The notes under the pieces were generated by a model that made no database searches, had not been told where the DNA came from, and was given only the letters and a program-made list of their open reading frames with translations. Of a stretch of DNA of 64,000 nucleotides, positions 11,575 through 22,429 are shown piece by piece. The position numbers were made by a program, and so were the translations under genes. Numbering within the stretch: the stretch's first letter is position 1; each line of letters begins with the position of its first letter. The stretch covers positions 10,850,001 through 10,914,000 of the forward strand of contig NC_057793.1 in the NCBI RefSeq assembly GCF_014905175.1. Reading direction: 5' to 3'. The DNA comes from Aphidius gifuensis (Eukaryota > Arthropoda > Insecta > Hymenoptera > Braconidae).

Positions 11575-11627
11575 TGACCAATCAAATCACGAATAAAAAG
11601 CGGTCAAGTGTCCTTTTTATATTAGGA
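11575..11627 (-). mobile_element. Helitron-like 5' end fragment
   Basis: Read on the minus strand it begins TCCTAATATAAAAAGGACA and continues to GATTTGATTGGTC. The better-preserved insertion at 41462-42046 begins TCCTTATATAAAAAGGACA and also has a GATTGGTCG-type block. This places a Helitron-like end directly upstream of the start of the next pseudogene. The other end is not identified. Confidence 0.4.
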
Positions 11628-11637
11628 GAGATTTATA

Positions 11638-13397
11638 ATGGAAATTAAGGAACAGCCACAACAACAACTTTTTGATAATGTTAATCAAAAAATAGATGTT
11701 ATCAACTCCTTGGATCATTATAGCAAAAATATTCATGCTGCTGCCAATACCTAATAGATTGGCCATGGAACGAGGTAATAATTTTTTGAAATTAATTTTA
11801 ATGTTTTCATTTTTATAATTTTTATAATGTGGTATTTTTTTTTTAGTTTGTCAAAAATGGAAAGAAGCCTGTAAACTAGATTGGTATGACATTAAAAAAT
11901 ACAAATGTAATCATTCAATCGGTCGCGCTTATGATGACCAGTTGCTGACACAATCATATGTCGAAAAATTATTATTACAATGTAGTATTTATTTAACTGA
12001 ATTGTCTTTTTTAAAAATTTGCACCTCAAGTATCATGCCAATGATTGGTGAGAATTGCAAATACTTGACGAGACTTGAATCTGTTCATAACGGTGAATTA
12101 AAAACCAATGCCAATGACTACATTGAAACGTTTACAAAATTGAAAAAATTAAAATTTATTAACATACAATTAATTCATATGGATTGGTGTCTCAGAAGAA
12201 AGTTTCCTTGGGAAACAATCAATTATCTTCCAGAAGAAATAAATGAAATTCATTTAATCCATGAAGACCACTTATATTCCAGAAACCAGTGTTTTTCGTA
12301 TGTTACTTTTTTTAATTATTTAATAACATAAATTAAACAAGCATATTCGAATTAATTTAAATTATACATATAATAAACTGATTTTTATAATTTTTCAGGA
12401 TTCAAAAAAATTCAAAAATCTTCACAGTTTGACATTGAGTGCGGCTGCACTTTAAACGAAATTTTTTAAGGAATGTCAGAAAAAACATCACTTATTTATC
12501 TCGACCTTATAAATTTCCGTGTCACCAAAAAATGCTTATTTAATATTGGTCATGTATTTACTAAATTTGTAAACTCGGAGCATATCAGCATTACAATTCA
12601 CAAATTAACTTTGAATGTCTTCACTTTTTATTTTTTAATACATGTAAAAATATAAGATATCTTGACGTACCATCGTGGTACAATCAGGATAAATTTGAGA
12701 TTTCAATTGAAAACTCGAAAAACCTTAAGAACTTGGAGCATCTGACTATTACTTGGAAACTTACTGATAAAATTGCAAATCAACTTGTTAAATATTACAA
12801 GAATTTTTGACAACGTCCATAGACGATACAATAAAAACTGTTCTGCAAAAATTGACAAAACTAAAAAATCTTGAATGTTTGAAAGTTAGACACGTACTTG
12901 ATTTCGATGCTAAAACTATAATTGCAATATCAAATAATTGTAGAAAACTTAAAATTCTGGAAATAAATGGCGGTAGTATTATGATTTTGGCTCTTAGCCA
13001 ACCTCACCTTCCATCGGTTCTTAATTATTCAATAAAATAGCATTATCTTGAACAATTAAAATTGCCATTGATAACCATGAATGAATTTCACGAGAGTAGT
13101 ATTATTGCTTTCGTTAATACTTGCAAAAATTTGACAAAACTGGATATAAGAAATTGCTGGGATATTATTGAAACAATTCTCTTAATGCTTTAACCAACTT
13201 TCAATCATTAAAAAAAAATAAAGGTTGATTATATGGATAATGTAACAGACAATTTTATCTCCAAATTAAAAGGAATAAAATGTTTCGATCGTAGCGGTTG
13301 CAAAAGAATTACTGACGCTGGTCTCATTCAATTGATAAATAATTATTGTCCTGATCTTGAACATCTTGATCTCTACGAAACCCATATTACGACATGA
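11638..13397 (+). pseudogene. F-box/LRR pseudogene (3-exon structure retained)
   Basis: Exon 1 (11638-11774) starts with an ATG but has a deletion and frameshift inside the F-box, and the reading ends in a stop. Exon 2 (11847-12297) is open and nearly identical to the exon at 9768-10215. Exon 3 (12399 to about 13397) has several stops and frameshifts and breaks off before the usual C-terminus. The sequence is closest to paralogue D. Splice sites are still intact, suggesting recent decay. Confidence 0.8.
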
Positions 13398-14070
13398 TGT
13401 ATGTTCGATACTAATATAAATTATTTGTTGTCTAAGAAAGATGAAGTATTCTCAAATTCATCAAATTAAAAAACCACAATGCTGAATAATATTGTTAAAT
13501 GAAGCGACATCATACAAACTAATTTTTTATATTTAGAAAAATACGAATATTATGATTTAAATTCGTATTTTGTCGTTGTTTTTATTGTAAATTTTATATA
13601 ATAGCTGGATATTGTTTTTTTCTTTTTGATACGTGTCTGTTATTGAAAGACGAAAATTTGTTATCATTATTAAAGAAAAAAATTTACTTTTAACAATTTT
13701 ATTTTTTGCTCGAACGTTACTTTACTACCATACAACATCCCATGTGAAATTAAATTATTATTATTCCATTATATACACTTTGATAATAAATCTGCCATTA
13801 ATGAATTCATCTCAAAAATTGAATTTATATGAAATTCTTTTATTTTTTTGTTATTAGTAATTATTAATAACTTATTACATAAATATTTTATTTGATAGCA
13901 ATTTAATTTTCTATCATTATCATCAGTACAACTAAAAATAAATTGCATTTTTCAAAATAATTTGAAACTTTTCCAAATTAATTAAAATTTTCTTTTGTTG
14001 TGAAATTGATATTCAAGCTATGTAGCACCAAGATGGAGGCATTAACGATCACACTCGTACGTTTTTTAGT
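13398..14070. other. Intergenic, nothing recognised
   Basis: AT-rich sequence. The frame at 13633-13857 shows no domain or family signature. Confidence 0.4.
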
Positions 14071-14087
14071 ATTATTGTTCTTCTCGT

Positions 14088-14340
14088 ATAGGTATACGAG
14101 TATGTATAAAATACATGTAAATTTATTTTTTCAAAATACAAATGTCCAAAGAAAAGCAGTAGCTAAGGAATTAATGTGGCTAAGGAATTAATGTTGCCAA
14201 AAAATTATGTTTCAAGGAAATAATTTCTTAGTCACATTAATTCCTTAGCTACATCTTTTCCTTAGCTACTGCTTTTCCTTGGACATTTGTATTATTAAAA
14301 AATAAATTTACATGTATTTTATTTATAAAAAAAATTAAAA
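14088..14340. repeat. Foldback (long hairpin) of GCTAAGG modules
   Basis: The left arm (about 14088-14192) contains ACATGTAAATTTATTTTTTC, CAAATGTCCAAAGAAAAGCA and repeated GCTAAGGAATTAATG. The right arm (about 14230-14330) reads the same blocks in reverse complement. The arms are about 95 bp around a short loop. The modules are related to the GCTAAGT elements at 11-440 and 22430-22925, and a further partial copy follows at 14341-14385. Confidence 0.65.
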
Positions 14341-14429
14341 GGATCCAAGGAAAAGCAGTAGCTAAGGAAAAGATGTAGCTAACTAATAGAGTAATAATTT
14401 TAAAAAAAATACAAGTGCCAGAATACATG

Positions 14430-14666
14430 TATATGTTAATTGGTCAATTCTTGATCAAGTTTGGATCAGGCTGGCCTTATTAAGAATAAGTTAAGGTTTC
14501 CTTGATCCAATTTTGATCAAGTTATCCTTAATCAAGCTCCTTGATCAAATCTTGATCAAATTTTGATTAGGCTTCCCGTGTTAAGGGAACATTGATCAAG
14601 TCTTGATCAAAACTTGTAGTCAAATCAGGCTAGCCTGACCAGATTTCCACTCGGGAGGTAATACAT
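14430..14666. repeat. TTGATCAA-rich element
   Basis: CTTGATCAA-type palindromes occur at least eight times. The right end, TTTCCACTCGGG, is the reverse complement of the left end (CCCGAGTGGAAA) of the GATCAGG-rich element at 31617, so the two may share termini. No coding capacity. Confidence 0.45.
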
Positions 14667-14897
14667 TTTCTAAGCCTAACCTAAATTTTCTAAAGATTGG
14701 GAGCCTCCATTTTTCCTTTCATCTTTTTTGCGATTAGAGCCACCCTTTTCCTCCTAAAACCGTGACGCACCGCGAAAAAATAAAAAAAGTAAAATTTTCC
14801 TGAAAAAATTTAAATTTTAAATAACATTTTTAATTACTGGAGAAAAAAAAAACCTGTAGATTTCGATTAGTTTACGTAGATCAATAAAATAGAACCA

Positions 14898-15479
14898 TAC
14901 ACGGAGAGAAATCCGCAGCATATACATATGTTTACTGTAGTGGTATCGTAAAAATCATAGCTGACGTCATTAAAGCGACTTATTCCCACTTATTATAATG
15001 ATTATTTCATCTAAATTTTTTACTGTAGTCTACCGGAATTTTTGGAAGTCTTGAGTTAATGGTATACTTTATGACAGAAATTACTGTACTGTACAGCAGG
15101 TTTTCCCGCCAGATGACACGAATATTTATTGGAAATCAAATGTGTTCCTAACCTCTTCTGAAAAAGTTTATTGTTTTTATTTTATTCATGAATCTAAATA
15201 AAAATGCGGTGAAACACATGAAAATTATAAAATGGTTTATTTTTTTAAAATTAATAGACACGTTACATTTTTATTTTAATGTTTAAACAATAAGGTATTA
15301 AGGTTTTATTTAATTTTTTGTGTTGTTTTTTTGTTTTGTTTTGATTAAAATTACTGTAGTGTAGTAGGAAATTCTAGTCGATCTTGATGGCCTCCCCACG
15401 CAACTCCTCAATTTCCAGTAGACTACAGTAAAATTTGTTTGATACTCTACATTATTTGCTGCGGATTTCTCTCCGTGTA
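14898..15479. mobile_element. MITE with 23-bp TIR and TA ends
   Basis: Positions 14898-14920 (starting TACACGGAGAGAAATCCGC) are the exact reverse complement of 15457-15479. Both ends carry TA, which fits a TA target duplication as in Tc1/mariner elements (inference). The interior is non-coding. A related left end (TACACGGAGAGAAAAA) stands alone near 18840. Confidence 0.7.
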
Positions 15480-17645
15480 GGGCATAAAATTGAACTAAAA
15501 GAAACGTAGAAAAATTTCGTGAACGTATTCGGTGGGGTCAGTTAGTTGACAGCGTGATTCAACTGAGAATCCCTCAAATATTACAGTACTTCCATTTGGA
15601 CTTTTTCGGGAAGCATAATAATGGAAATTTTTGAAGAGTTCAACATCAAATGCTTGCGGAAAAAGTCGGAGAAATATCGAAGAAAAACGAATTAATATTG
15701 GTGAAAAATGGAAAAATTTTTTTACAAAGGTGGCCGTCAGCATTTTCAACTAATTTATTAAAAGTTTGTTCAAGAATGTTGAACAATGGTGGATTTTGGA
15801 AACCATCTGAAACGATTACACGACAAAATAAATTTGACATAATATATCCGACATAATAAATCCGCCAAAAATAAATCACGACAAAATAAATCGAGACAAA
15901 ATAAATCGCGACAAAATAAAATTGAAAAAAAATATAGTAAAGTCCCCCAAGGTGCACCCCAAGTGTTCCGTAGGATTTTTTATTTTTTTTCTTGTTGTTT
16001 CATTTGTTTTTTTATTTTATTGTAAAATAAATGACTATTTTTTTGTTTTGTTTTATTTTCTAATGTTGTTTATTTTTGTTGTTTAATAAAAAAAAAAATA
16101 AACGACTGAAAAATTTCAAAAAAATAACGTAAAGTCTACGGATGAAGCGTCATCGATTGAAACATTGCCGGGATCGATCTGTCAATATTTAAAATTGGGC
16201 CCTATCAAAAAATGGGAATATTAAATCTAATAAGGCCCAAAAATTGAAAATAAATATGATAATTGCTTTTGGGAAAAAAAAAAAACATCAATTTCATTTA
16301 ACATCAACTAATTCGGTTCGGCGGTTCAAAAAATATCTTGCAAAAAAAAATTCTGACACTACATTTTGTTTAATAAAAAAAAAAATAAACGACCGAAAAA
16401 CTTCAAAAAAATATCGTAGAGTCTACAGATGAAGCGTCGTCGATTGAATCATTGCCGGATCCGATCCGTCAATATTTGAAATTGGGCCCTGTAGAAAAAT
16501 GGCACTATTACCACTGATAAGGACCAAAAATTGAAAATAAATATGGTGATTGCTTCTGGGAAAAAAAATGGAACCTAATGGGCTTTGTAGAAGCCAATTC
16601 GATTCATAACTTTTATTTTTATCGCGAAATAACAAAAAGTCACACGAAAAGTGAAAACATAAGTGTCCTACGGACACTAAAAAAATAAATGTAGACAAAA
16701 TAAATTTATTTAATATTGAATAAATAAATAAATAAAATTAAAAATTCTATCGAGAATTCATTAAAATTGTCTTTTAAAATTATAAATCAGCAAAAATTTG
16801 CTTCGCCCCCCCCCCCCCCACATGACCTGAAAACCACCCCTTCATTCATGTAACAATTTTCTTATTTTAAATTTATTTTGTCCAGATTTATTGTTTTTTA
16901 ATTTATTGTGTCGCGATTTATTTTTTCGTGATTTATTTTGTCCGGATTTATTTTGTAAAATTTATTTTGTCATGTTACCATCTGAAACTGTTGAGTGATC
17001 ATCATCTTCTGGATATTTCTTGATAACCCACCAATCACTGCAGTTATCATGTACATTGAATAAATGATATGAAATCTTCTTCACAGCAGCAGCCATGTTT
17101 TTGCTGTTGCCTTTGTCTTGTGCCATTGCATATACGTGAAACAACGATGAACATATTTTATTGATTTCGACGGAAGCTCTTTGTCTCTATCATTTGTGGC
17201 TTTTATATTTTATAAAGAACACATGTCAGTCTTTTAGACGAATGATTTATATCAGACAGTTTGAGAATGTCATGTTCACAAGCCTCTCTTATTGCTGCGA
17301 TACTGGAACTATCATTTTTGCCATTAAATTGTCCTACTTTTATATTCAGTATTGTTGTAAAATTGTATACTGTAGGCCATCAACTCCACTGCTGCATCAG
17401 GTTCCATGTTTTTGGCAGTACTATAAAAATTCAGACGACAATCGTGCTTCTCGATGGGGACATCAAAATCACATGCTTTGCATTTACGATTTCTGGTTGT
17501 GTAGTCCAATACCATGCCTGTATATACATTATTCATATATCCTACTATTGTTGCATCAACGGATACAGAAAGTTCTTTTGGAGACCAAAATAATATACAT
17601 GATTGCATAATAGAAAATAATAGAAAACGTATATTGATCAAAGAA
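15480..17645 (-). pseudogene. Mutator-like transposase-domain pseudogene, split by a foldback insertion
   Basis: On the minus strand, 17641-17324 encodes a stretch with SVSVDATI, a Cys/His cluster (CKAC...HDC) and MEPDAAVELM. This is the hallmark order of the Mutator-like transposase domain seen in many insect and invertebrate proteins. Coding similarity continues with frameshifts to 16989 (HLFNVHDNCSDWW, KKYPEDDDHSTVSDG). It is then interrupted by a 1.16-kb insertion and resumes in the same frame at 15813 (VSDGFQNPPLFNILEQTF, KLVENAD). The N-terminus is missing and frameshifts are present, so the gene is dead. Family assignment is from motif recognition, without a search. Positions 15480-15645 carry a minus-strand open frame (15749-15495) of unclear origin. 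Confidence 0.6.
15814..16976. mobile_element. Foldback-type element with short-repeat inverted arms and 12-bp target duplication
   Basis: Each arm (about 15814-15930 and 16865-16976) is a run of 14-16-bp units such as TCGCGACAAAATAAA, one arm being the reverse complement of the other. ACCATCTGAAAC flanks the unit on both sides (15802-15813 and 16977-16988) and encodes VSDG of the interrupted transposase in frame, so the empty site can be reconstructed. The interior holds a diverged direct repeat of about 195 bp with 290-bp spacing (about 16075-16265 and 16366-16560). No transposase is seen. The architecture resembles Drosophila FB elements. Confidence 0.75.
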
Positions 17646-17815
17646 TGTTACCCTCATTTCAATAAAAAATCTAAACGAATCGTGTTGATATGAAGTTATT
17701 TTTATTTTAATCAATGAAAGAAAAAACATTTCACAAAAAAACTAAAACAGAATATTCAGTTGTAACATGAATAAAAAAAAAACAGATAAAAACAAAGTTT
17801 CGATTTTCATCATTC

Positions 17816-17933
17816 GCCAACGACCATATCGGCTTGAGTACACCAGTTCTCGTCCGATCACTGAAGTTAAGCAAGGCTGAGCGTGGTTAGTACTTGGATG
17901 GGTGACCGCTTGGGAACACCACGTGCCGTTGGC
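17816..17933 (+). rRNA. 5S ribosomal RNA gene
   Basis: This 118-bp unit begins GCCAACGACC and ends CGTGCCGTTGGC, so the ends pair. The internal Pol III promoter is recognisable: GAAGTTAAGC (box A side) and TTGGATGGGTGACCGC (intermediate element/box C). The GTGGTTAG/CACCACGTG pairing looks compensated relative to common insect 5S, which supports a functional or recently functional gene. It is a single copy here, not a tandem array. A 5S-derived SINE is possible, but no tail or target duplication is seen. Confidence 0.8.
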
Positions 17934-17936
17934 ATT

Positions 17937-17943
17937 CTTTTTT
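17937..17943 (+). terminator. Pol III T-run terminator of the 5S gene
   Basis: A run of seven T residues follows the 3' end of the 5S sequence after only a few bases, as expected for RNA polymerase III termination. Confidence 0.6.
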
Positions 17944-18215
17944 ACATTTTTGAAAATTTTTTGGTTCAACGCACTTTCATAGCTAGATTTTGTAAGCGCG
18001 TCCTAAATGAAGTCCTATGCTTTTCATATTGAAGATTTTGTCATACCAACCCCAAAAGTTTGAACTTTTCGTGATCCTTTTTTTAATGTTAACCATTTAT
18101 TCTTTCAATTATTTATCAATTTTATGCAATATATTCGCACATAAATTTTTGTTTGTTAGTATGCAACACCAATTTGCACTGATATCAAGTTTACAAAGTT
18201 ATCCAATTAATACAC

Positions 18216-18445
18216 AGTAAAAAAAAAATGTAAAATGTAAAAAAAATGTAAATATTAAAATAAAAATGTCAAATTTTTAACATATTTTTAAGTGTTAAAT
18301 AGAAATTTAACATTTTTCCGTCTTTAACATCTCAAAAAATGTAGAAATTAGAAAAAAAGTTAATTTGACATTTAAAAAAATGTCAATTCATTTTACACAT
18401 AAAATTAACACTTAAAAAAATGTTAAATTTTGAATTTGAAATTTT
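18216..18445. repeat. TTAACATTTTTT / AAAAAATGTTAA repeat
   Basis: Short AATGTTAA- and TGACATTT-like words recur in both orientations, forming an imperfect foldback. It has the look of an old small transposon, but no exact ends can be fixed. Confidence 0.35.
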
Positions 18446-19204
18446 TCGAATGTTAAAAATTAGTTGAGAGATGACCACTAGGTCTTGCGAGTTGCATTAA
18501 TTATGTTCCCTCACTTCTATCAGTGAATGACACCAAATAAAACTTTGTGTTACCGAAACAAGTTTAATACATATTATAAAAATACATAATATAATTAAAA
18601 AAGTTACAAAACATGAAGTATTCTTCGGTTCATTTTTTTTTTTGTTTCATCGAGATCATATCTATTCGGAATAAATAATTATTTACTTTTTATTATCAAT
18701 ATGTCATACCTAACCTATGATTTTGCTCGTTTGTGTCAAATTTTTTTTTTTTATTATACTTATATTCATTTTATTACAAATAAATTTATTTTGTGAATAT
18801 GACATTATTATTAATAGTTTGTATGATTGTTTGTAATTTTACACGGAGAGAAAAAAATATTATGTTTTACTATGCTACTGTAGTACCGGTGCATGTTTTC
18901 GGATTTTTGATAAGATATAATATTTTTTATTATTTATACTATATATTTTAATAAAGGCACATAGTAAATTAAATCATTTGTAATCAAACTATGAAACAAG
19001 ATTTTTTTTACTGAAGACATAGTCAAAAGTACTAACGAAATCTTTTTTTTTAATAATCTTTAGATACAAAGTGCTATGTGTAAATTAATGTTTATTATGT
19101 TAGCATAGTAGAATTAACAATTGACGCTCGTTAAAATAATCATTCAGTACTTAAATTCGAACAATGTTATTTATACTACTCATCAACTTTAAAAAATCAG
19201 TCGG
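18446..19204. other. AT-rich, lone TACACGGAGAGAAAAA end near 18838
   Basis: Contains one terminus like that of the MITE at 14898, without a partner end downstream, so it is a truncated element or a solo end. Otherwise no gene or repeat is recognised. Confidence 0.35.
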
Positions 19205-19208
19205 TAAC

Positions 19209-19395
19209 CGTTCCCTGGTAGAAATATTTCTCCGATTTTTTTCCAACTTTGGAAACTGGAGTAAATTTTTGGTTGGAGAAATTTGTCCGCCATTTCTCCA
19301 ACCATGGGTCATTTTCGTAAAAAGGTGGAGAAATGGCGGAGAAAAGTTGGAAAAAAGTTGGAGAAAAATCGGAGAAATATTTCTACCAGGGAACG
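19209..19395. mobile_element. GGAGAAAAGTTGG-repeat element, copy 2 with clear inverted ends
   Basis: The left end CCCTGGTAGAAATATTTCTC and the right end GGAGAAATATTTCTACCAGGG are inverted repeats of at least 26 bp. Between them lie GGAGAAATGG and GGAGAAAAGTTGG repeats. The element is flanked by AACCGTT and AACGGTT, which pair and may be part of the terminus. It is the same family as 5449-5741. Confidence 0.65.
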
Positions 19396-19560
19396 GTTAC
19401 CGACCGATTACCATGGCGCTGCAAGGCACAATGTAGACTGACAGAAAATGGATTCCTGCCCAGATCCGTTACCGGATCTGACGTCTAAACTTTATGTTTT
19501 TTCCTTTTACTCCATACCCAACCCGCGCCTAAAGATGTTTAAACATCAAAAATTTTTTTG
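19396..19560 (+). repeat. Second copy of the CGCGCCTAAAGATGTTTA repeat
   Basis: Nearly identical to 5742-5905, and it also directly follows a GGAGAAAAGTTGG element. Non-coding. Confidence 0.55.
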
Positions 19561-19702
19561 ACGCGTAGCGGGTTATTGCATGTAGACAGTCAATTACAGT
19601 GACAATTTTGTATACTTGACTCTTTTTTGTAAAAGAACATCTTTTTTTTTTATTGTTGCGATATTATACTTACTTGAAATAATACTCGGATTATTTAGTT
19701 AG

Positions 19703-20467
19703 TTCAGTAACATTGATCAATTAATTAATTCTAACTGTTATGTTGACAAAACAAATTATGTCCAACTTCTGATTATGAAAGGGAGCTTTCATAATCTCTA
19801 TGGTCCAAGAAGATTTGGCAAAACAATGATTCTAAATGCATTAGATAAAGTTCGTCAAGGTAAAGAATCCAAAATCTTATTCAAAGATTGTCAAATAACG
19901 AGATATGAAAAATATCATTGGAAAAGATATCCAGTCATATGTTTAAATTTTTCGACTACTTTTCGAACACCTGCAGCTTTCGAATTAAAATTCAAACAAC
20001 AAATTAAAAAAATTTATTAAAATATTATATAAACACAACAAATGTTAATTATGAAAAAAATAGAACTTCTTTTCCATAATTGCTTTCACAGGTCACACAA
20101 TTGAAGGTTATAGAACAAAAGTAGTAATACCCGTTGACGAGTTTGAATATTTGTTAAGATTAAATGGGTCACCTGAAGAAATGGAATCGATAATATTAGA
20201 ACTTATAGAATTTCTGTTACAATCCAGGGAGGAGATGAATTCAATCCATTTTTTAGTTTATACCGGTGTCACGCCTTTTAACCCTAATTCAATGCGTAAT
20301 GAATCAGGAATCTCAGTTAATTATGTTCTAAATCTTCCACAATATGCGAATATTATCAGTTTTACCGAATTAGAAATGAGAACAGTTTTAAAAGATCTTC
20401 TAAAATCATTCGCAGCAACATTTTACGATGGTAATAGAAATAAAAAGAAATTTGATGCACTAGTGTA
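19703..20467 (+). pseudogene. AAA-ATPase-like (PF09820-type) gene fragment
   Basis: After a TTCAG acceptor-like site the frame reads YVDKTNYVQLL and then LYGPRRFGKT, the Walker A region typical of the predicted AAA-ATPase family (usual form TRPRRFGKT). The frame stops at 20020. It resumes at about 20091, after another CAG, with KVVIPVDEFEYL (Walker B-like) and FLVYTGVTPFNP, ending at 20467 where a transposon end begins. Downstream conserved parts of the family are absent. The stop between the two halves could be a short intron, but no donor was found, so a pseudogene or truncated copy is preferred. The family is common in bacteria and patchy in insects, which makes horizontal origin plausible (inference). 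Confidence 0.55.
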
Positions 20468-20485
20468 AAAATCGGAGAAATCATT

Positions 20486-20635
20486 TTAAATGGTCCCTGG
20501 TGAAAATGATTTCTCCGATTTTTTTCCGTTTTTCTCCGATATTTCTCAGATTTTTTCCGTATTACTCCGATTCTCTGCGAATTTCTCCGATTTACTCACT
20601 TTTACTTCGATTGTCTCCGCATATTGTTAGTACTT
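20486..20635 (+). mobile_element. CTCCGATTT-repeat element fragment
   Basis: Starts CCCTGGTGAAAATGATTTCT and continues with repeated TTTCTCCGATTTTT. It resembles the left end of the element at 19209, but the right end is missing. It abuts the end of the AAA-ATPase-like fragment and may have truncated it. Confidence 0.5.
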
Positions 20636-21009
20636 GCTAATTGCTATTAAGAAAATCCAAGAATACTTTTGCTGTCAAAGAAATGATTAAAAAAAAAAAA
20701 CAAGAAAAAAAGCTAATCAATTGACAATTATGTAAACGTCACGGTGGTATTTTTTCATTGAAAATTGAATGGAATACGTTTAATATTTGACAAAGCCGGA
20801 AACAAACCAGATGAGACTGAAAAGATGTAATAATGACAACAATGATAAGATATTATACAATAAAATATCATAATCAATTTTTTTTTATTTATTCAACAAA
20901 AACTGTTGATCCATTAATTCGAAAGTAACATATTTCATTCTTATACATTGAATATTTTTTCAATAATAAACCAGAATAACATAAGAAGTTTGACTTTAAA
21001 TTTTATTAA
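20636..21009. other. Intergenic, nothing recognised
   Basis: AT-rich, no open frame or repeat signature worth calling. Confidence 0.4.
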
Positions 21010-21390
21010 ATATATTCAATTCTTTCCAATCTGAATGTCTGGCATCTGATCTTCAGATTTATCTGTTTCGAATGCCTCCGAAATACAATTGATTGGTGTC
21101 TTTGCCTCAATGTTATCGGGCTTGTCTTCTATCATCAATTTCGACACATCATGCGTTCATTTCTTTCGGAAGCACATTCGATTTATTGTGCCATTCCATT
21201 TTTTTTTATATTTGTCAACATACTGTTTATGTTGAAGTTATTTTTTATTTTACGTCGTATTTTGCATTTTTAATATTGTTTTTGGACGATTGTCTCTAAA
21301 CGAACAATGGCAATAATGAGGACGATTACCTTCAAATTTAGAAAGACAATCATGTTTATGTAATACCCGAATGATCATAAATGACAGTAG
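21010..21390 (-). pseudogene. Unidentified minus-strand coding remnant
   Basis: The minus strand shows protein-like composition in broken frames: a Cys/His segment (HKHDCLSKFEGNRPHYCHC) and, after stops, a more acidic tail (DKPDNIEAKTP, SEDQMPDIQIG). I do not recognise the family. The plus-strand frame at 21093-21299 is its shadow. Confidence 0.3.
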
Positions 21391-21673
21391 TCAATTTATT
21401 TCCTGAAAATAAAATTTTTTTTTCAATTGTTTTAAAAAGAATATTTTTTTTCTTGTCACGCGCTTCTAAGTGCGCCCCTCTTTACACTGCGCCCTGGGCA
21501 GTTGCCCCTCTTGCCCATCCCTTGTTACGGCACTGTTTGGAAGAAAAAATTATTATTGTAATTGTACGATAATTTTACAATATAATTTATTTATACTTTT
21601 TTAATCAAAGTAAAAGAAAAATAGTATACTTGATAAATATTCATTATCATAATTATTATGTTTATAATAGTGT

Positions 21674-21741
21674 ATTAAAAAAGGTACTTTTTAGTTTAAA
21701 AAATAATTTTTGATTTAAACTAAAAAGTGCCTTTTTTTTAA
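21674..21741. repeat. Short palindromic hairpin
   Basis: AAAAAAGGTACTTTTTAGTTTAAA-type sequence on the left is mirrored by TTTAAACTAAAAAGTGCC on the right around a 13-16 base loop. It could be a small foldback repeat. The orientation of any transcript is unknown. Confidence 0.4.
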
Positions 21742-22429
21742 GTATAATGTATTACGTATAAAAAAACACAGTGATATCCAAAGTTTCAATATCGATATTA
21801 TTAGGATTCAACTACATATGATATTTCATCTGTTGATATTTATTGATTTTAAATTATTCAAGTTCGTTTAACATACTAAATGCGAAATAGTGTTTGTAAA
21901 ATATAATTGGGGAACTGAACGATCGAGGTACTGTAATGTATAGGTAGACGGCGTATAAAAGTGAAGACGTATTAATGTGAAAAAAAATTAAAAAAAATTA
22001 ATAAAACAAATATATACAAATCTAGTGTATCGACACTTTCAGCTGAGGATATTATCATAACCCAGACAACATGTTTTTTTATTCGGTTTTTATAGAGAAT
22101 TTTCTCACGATTACGGGAAAAATACGGAAAAAATTCCTATACATGTGCAAAGTGGTTAAAAATAGAGTTGAAGTATGGAAAAAACGACTATTTATCGGTT
22201 ATATATCGTACAGTTATTAAAATAACGATCAATTCTAATATTTATTAGTATATCAATTAATAAAGCTCGTCGATAAAAATTTAGATAATAATTTATAAAT
22301 TTCAATATACGTATGTATTTTTTTTGCAACTATAATAATGACTAATAATAAAACTCTTCGAGTAAAAAAAAACGACAAAATAAAAATTTCGATATATTCA
22401 ATTTTTTTTTTTTTTAAACTGCTAGATGT
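21742..22429. other. AT-rich, nothing recognised
   Basis: No open frame or clear repeat. Confidence 0.4.

Noticed and set aside
17161..17610. Plus-strand frames of 149 and 110 residues
   Set aside because: They are antisense to the Mutator-like transposase remnant, whose motifs are on the minus strand.
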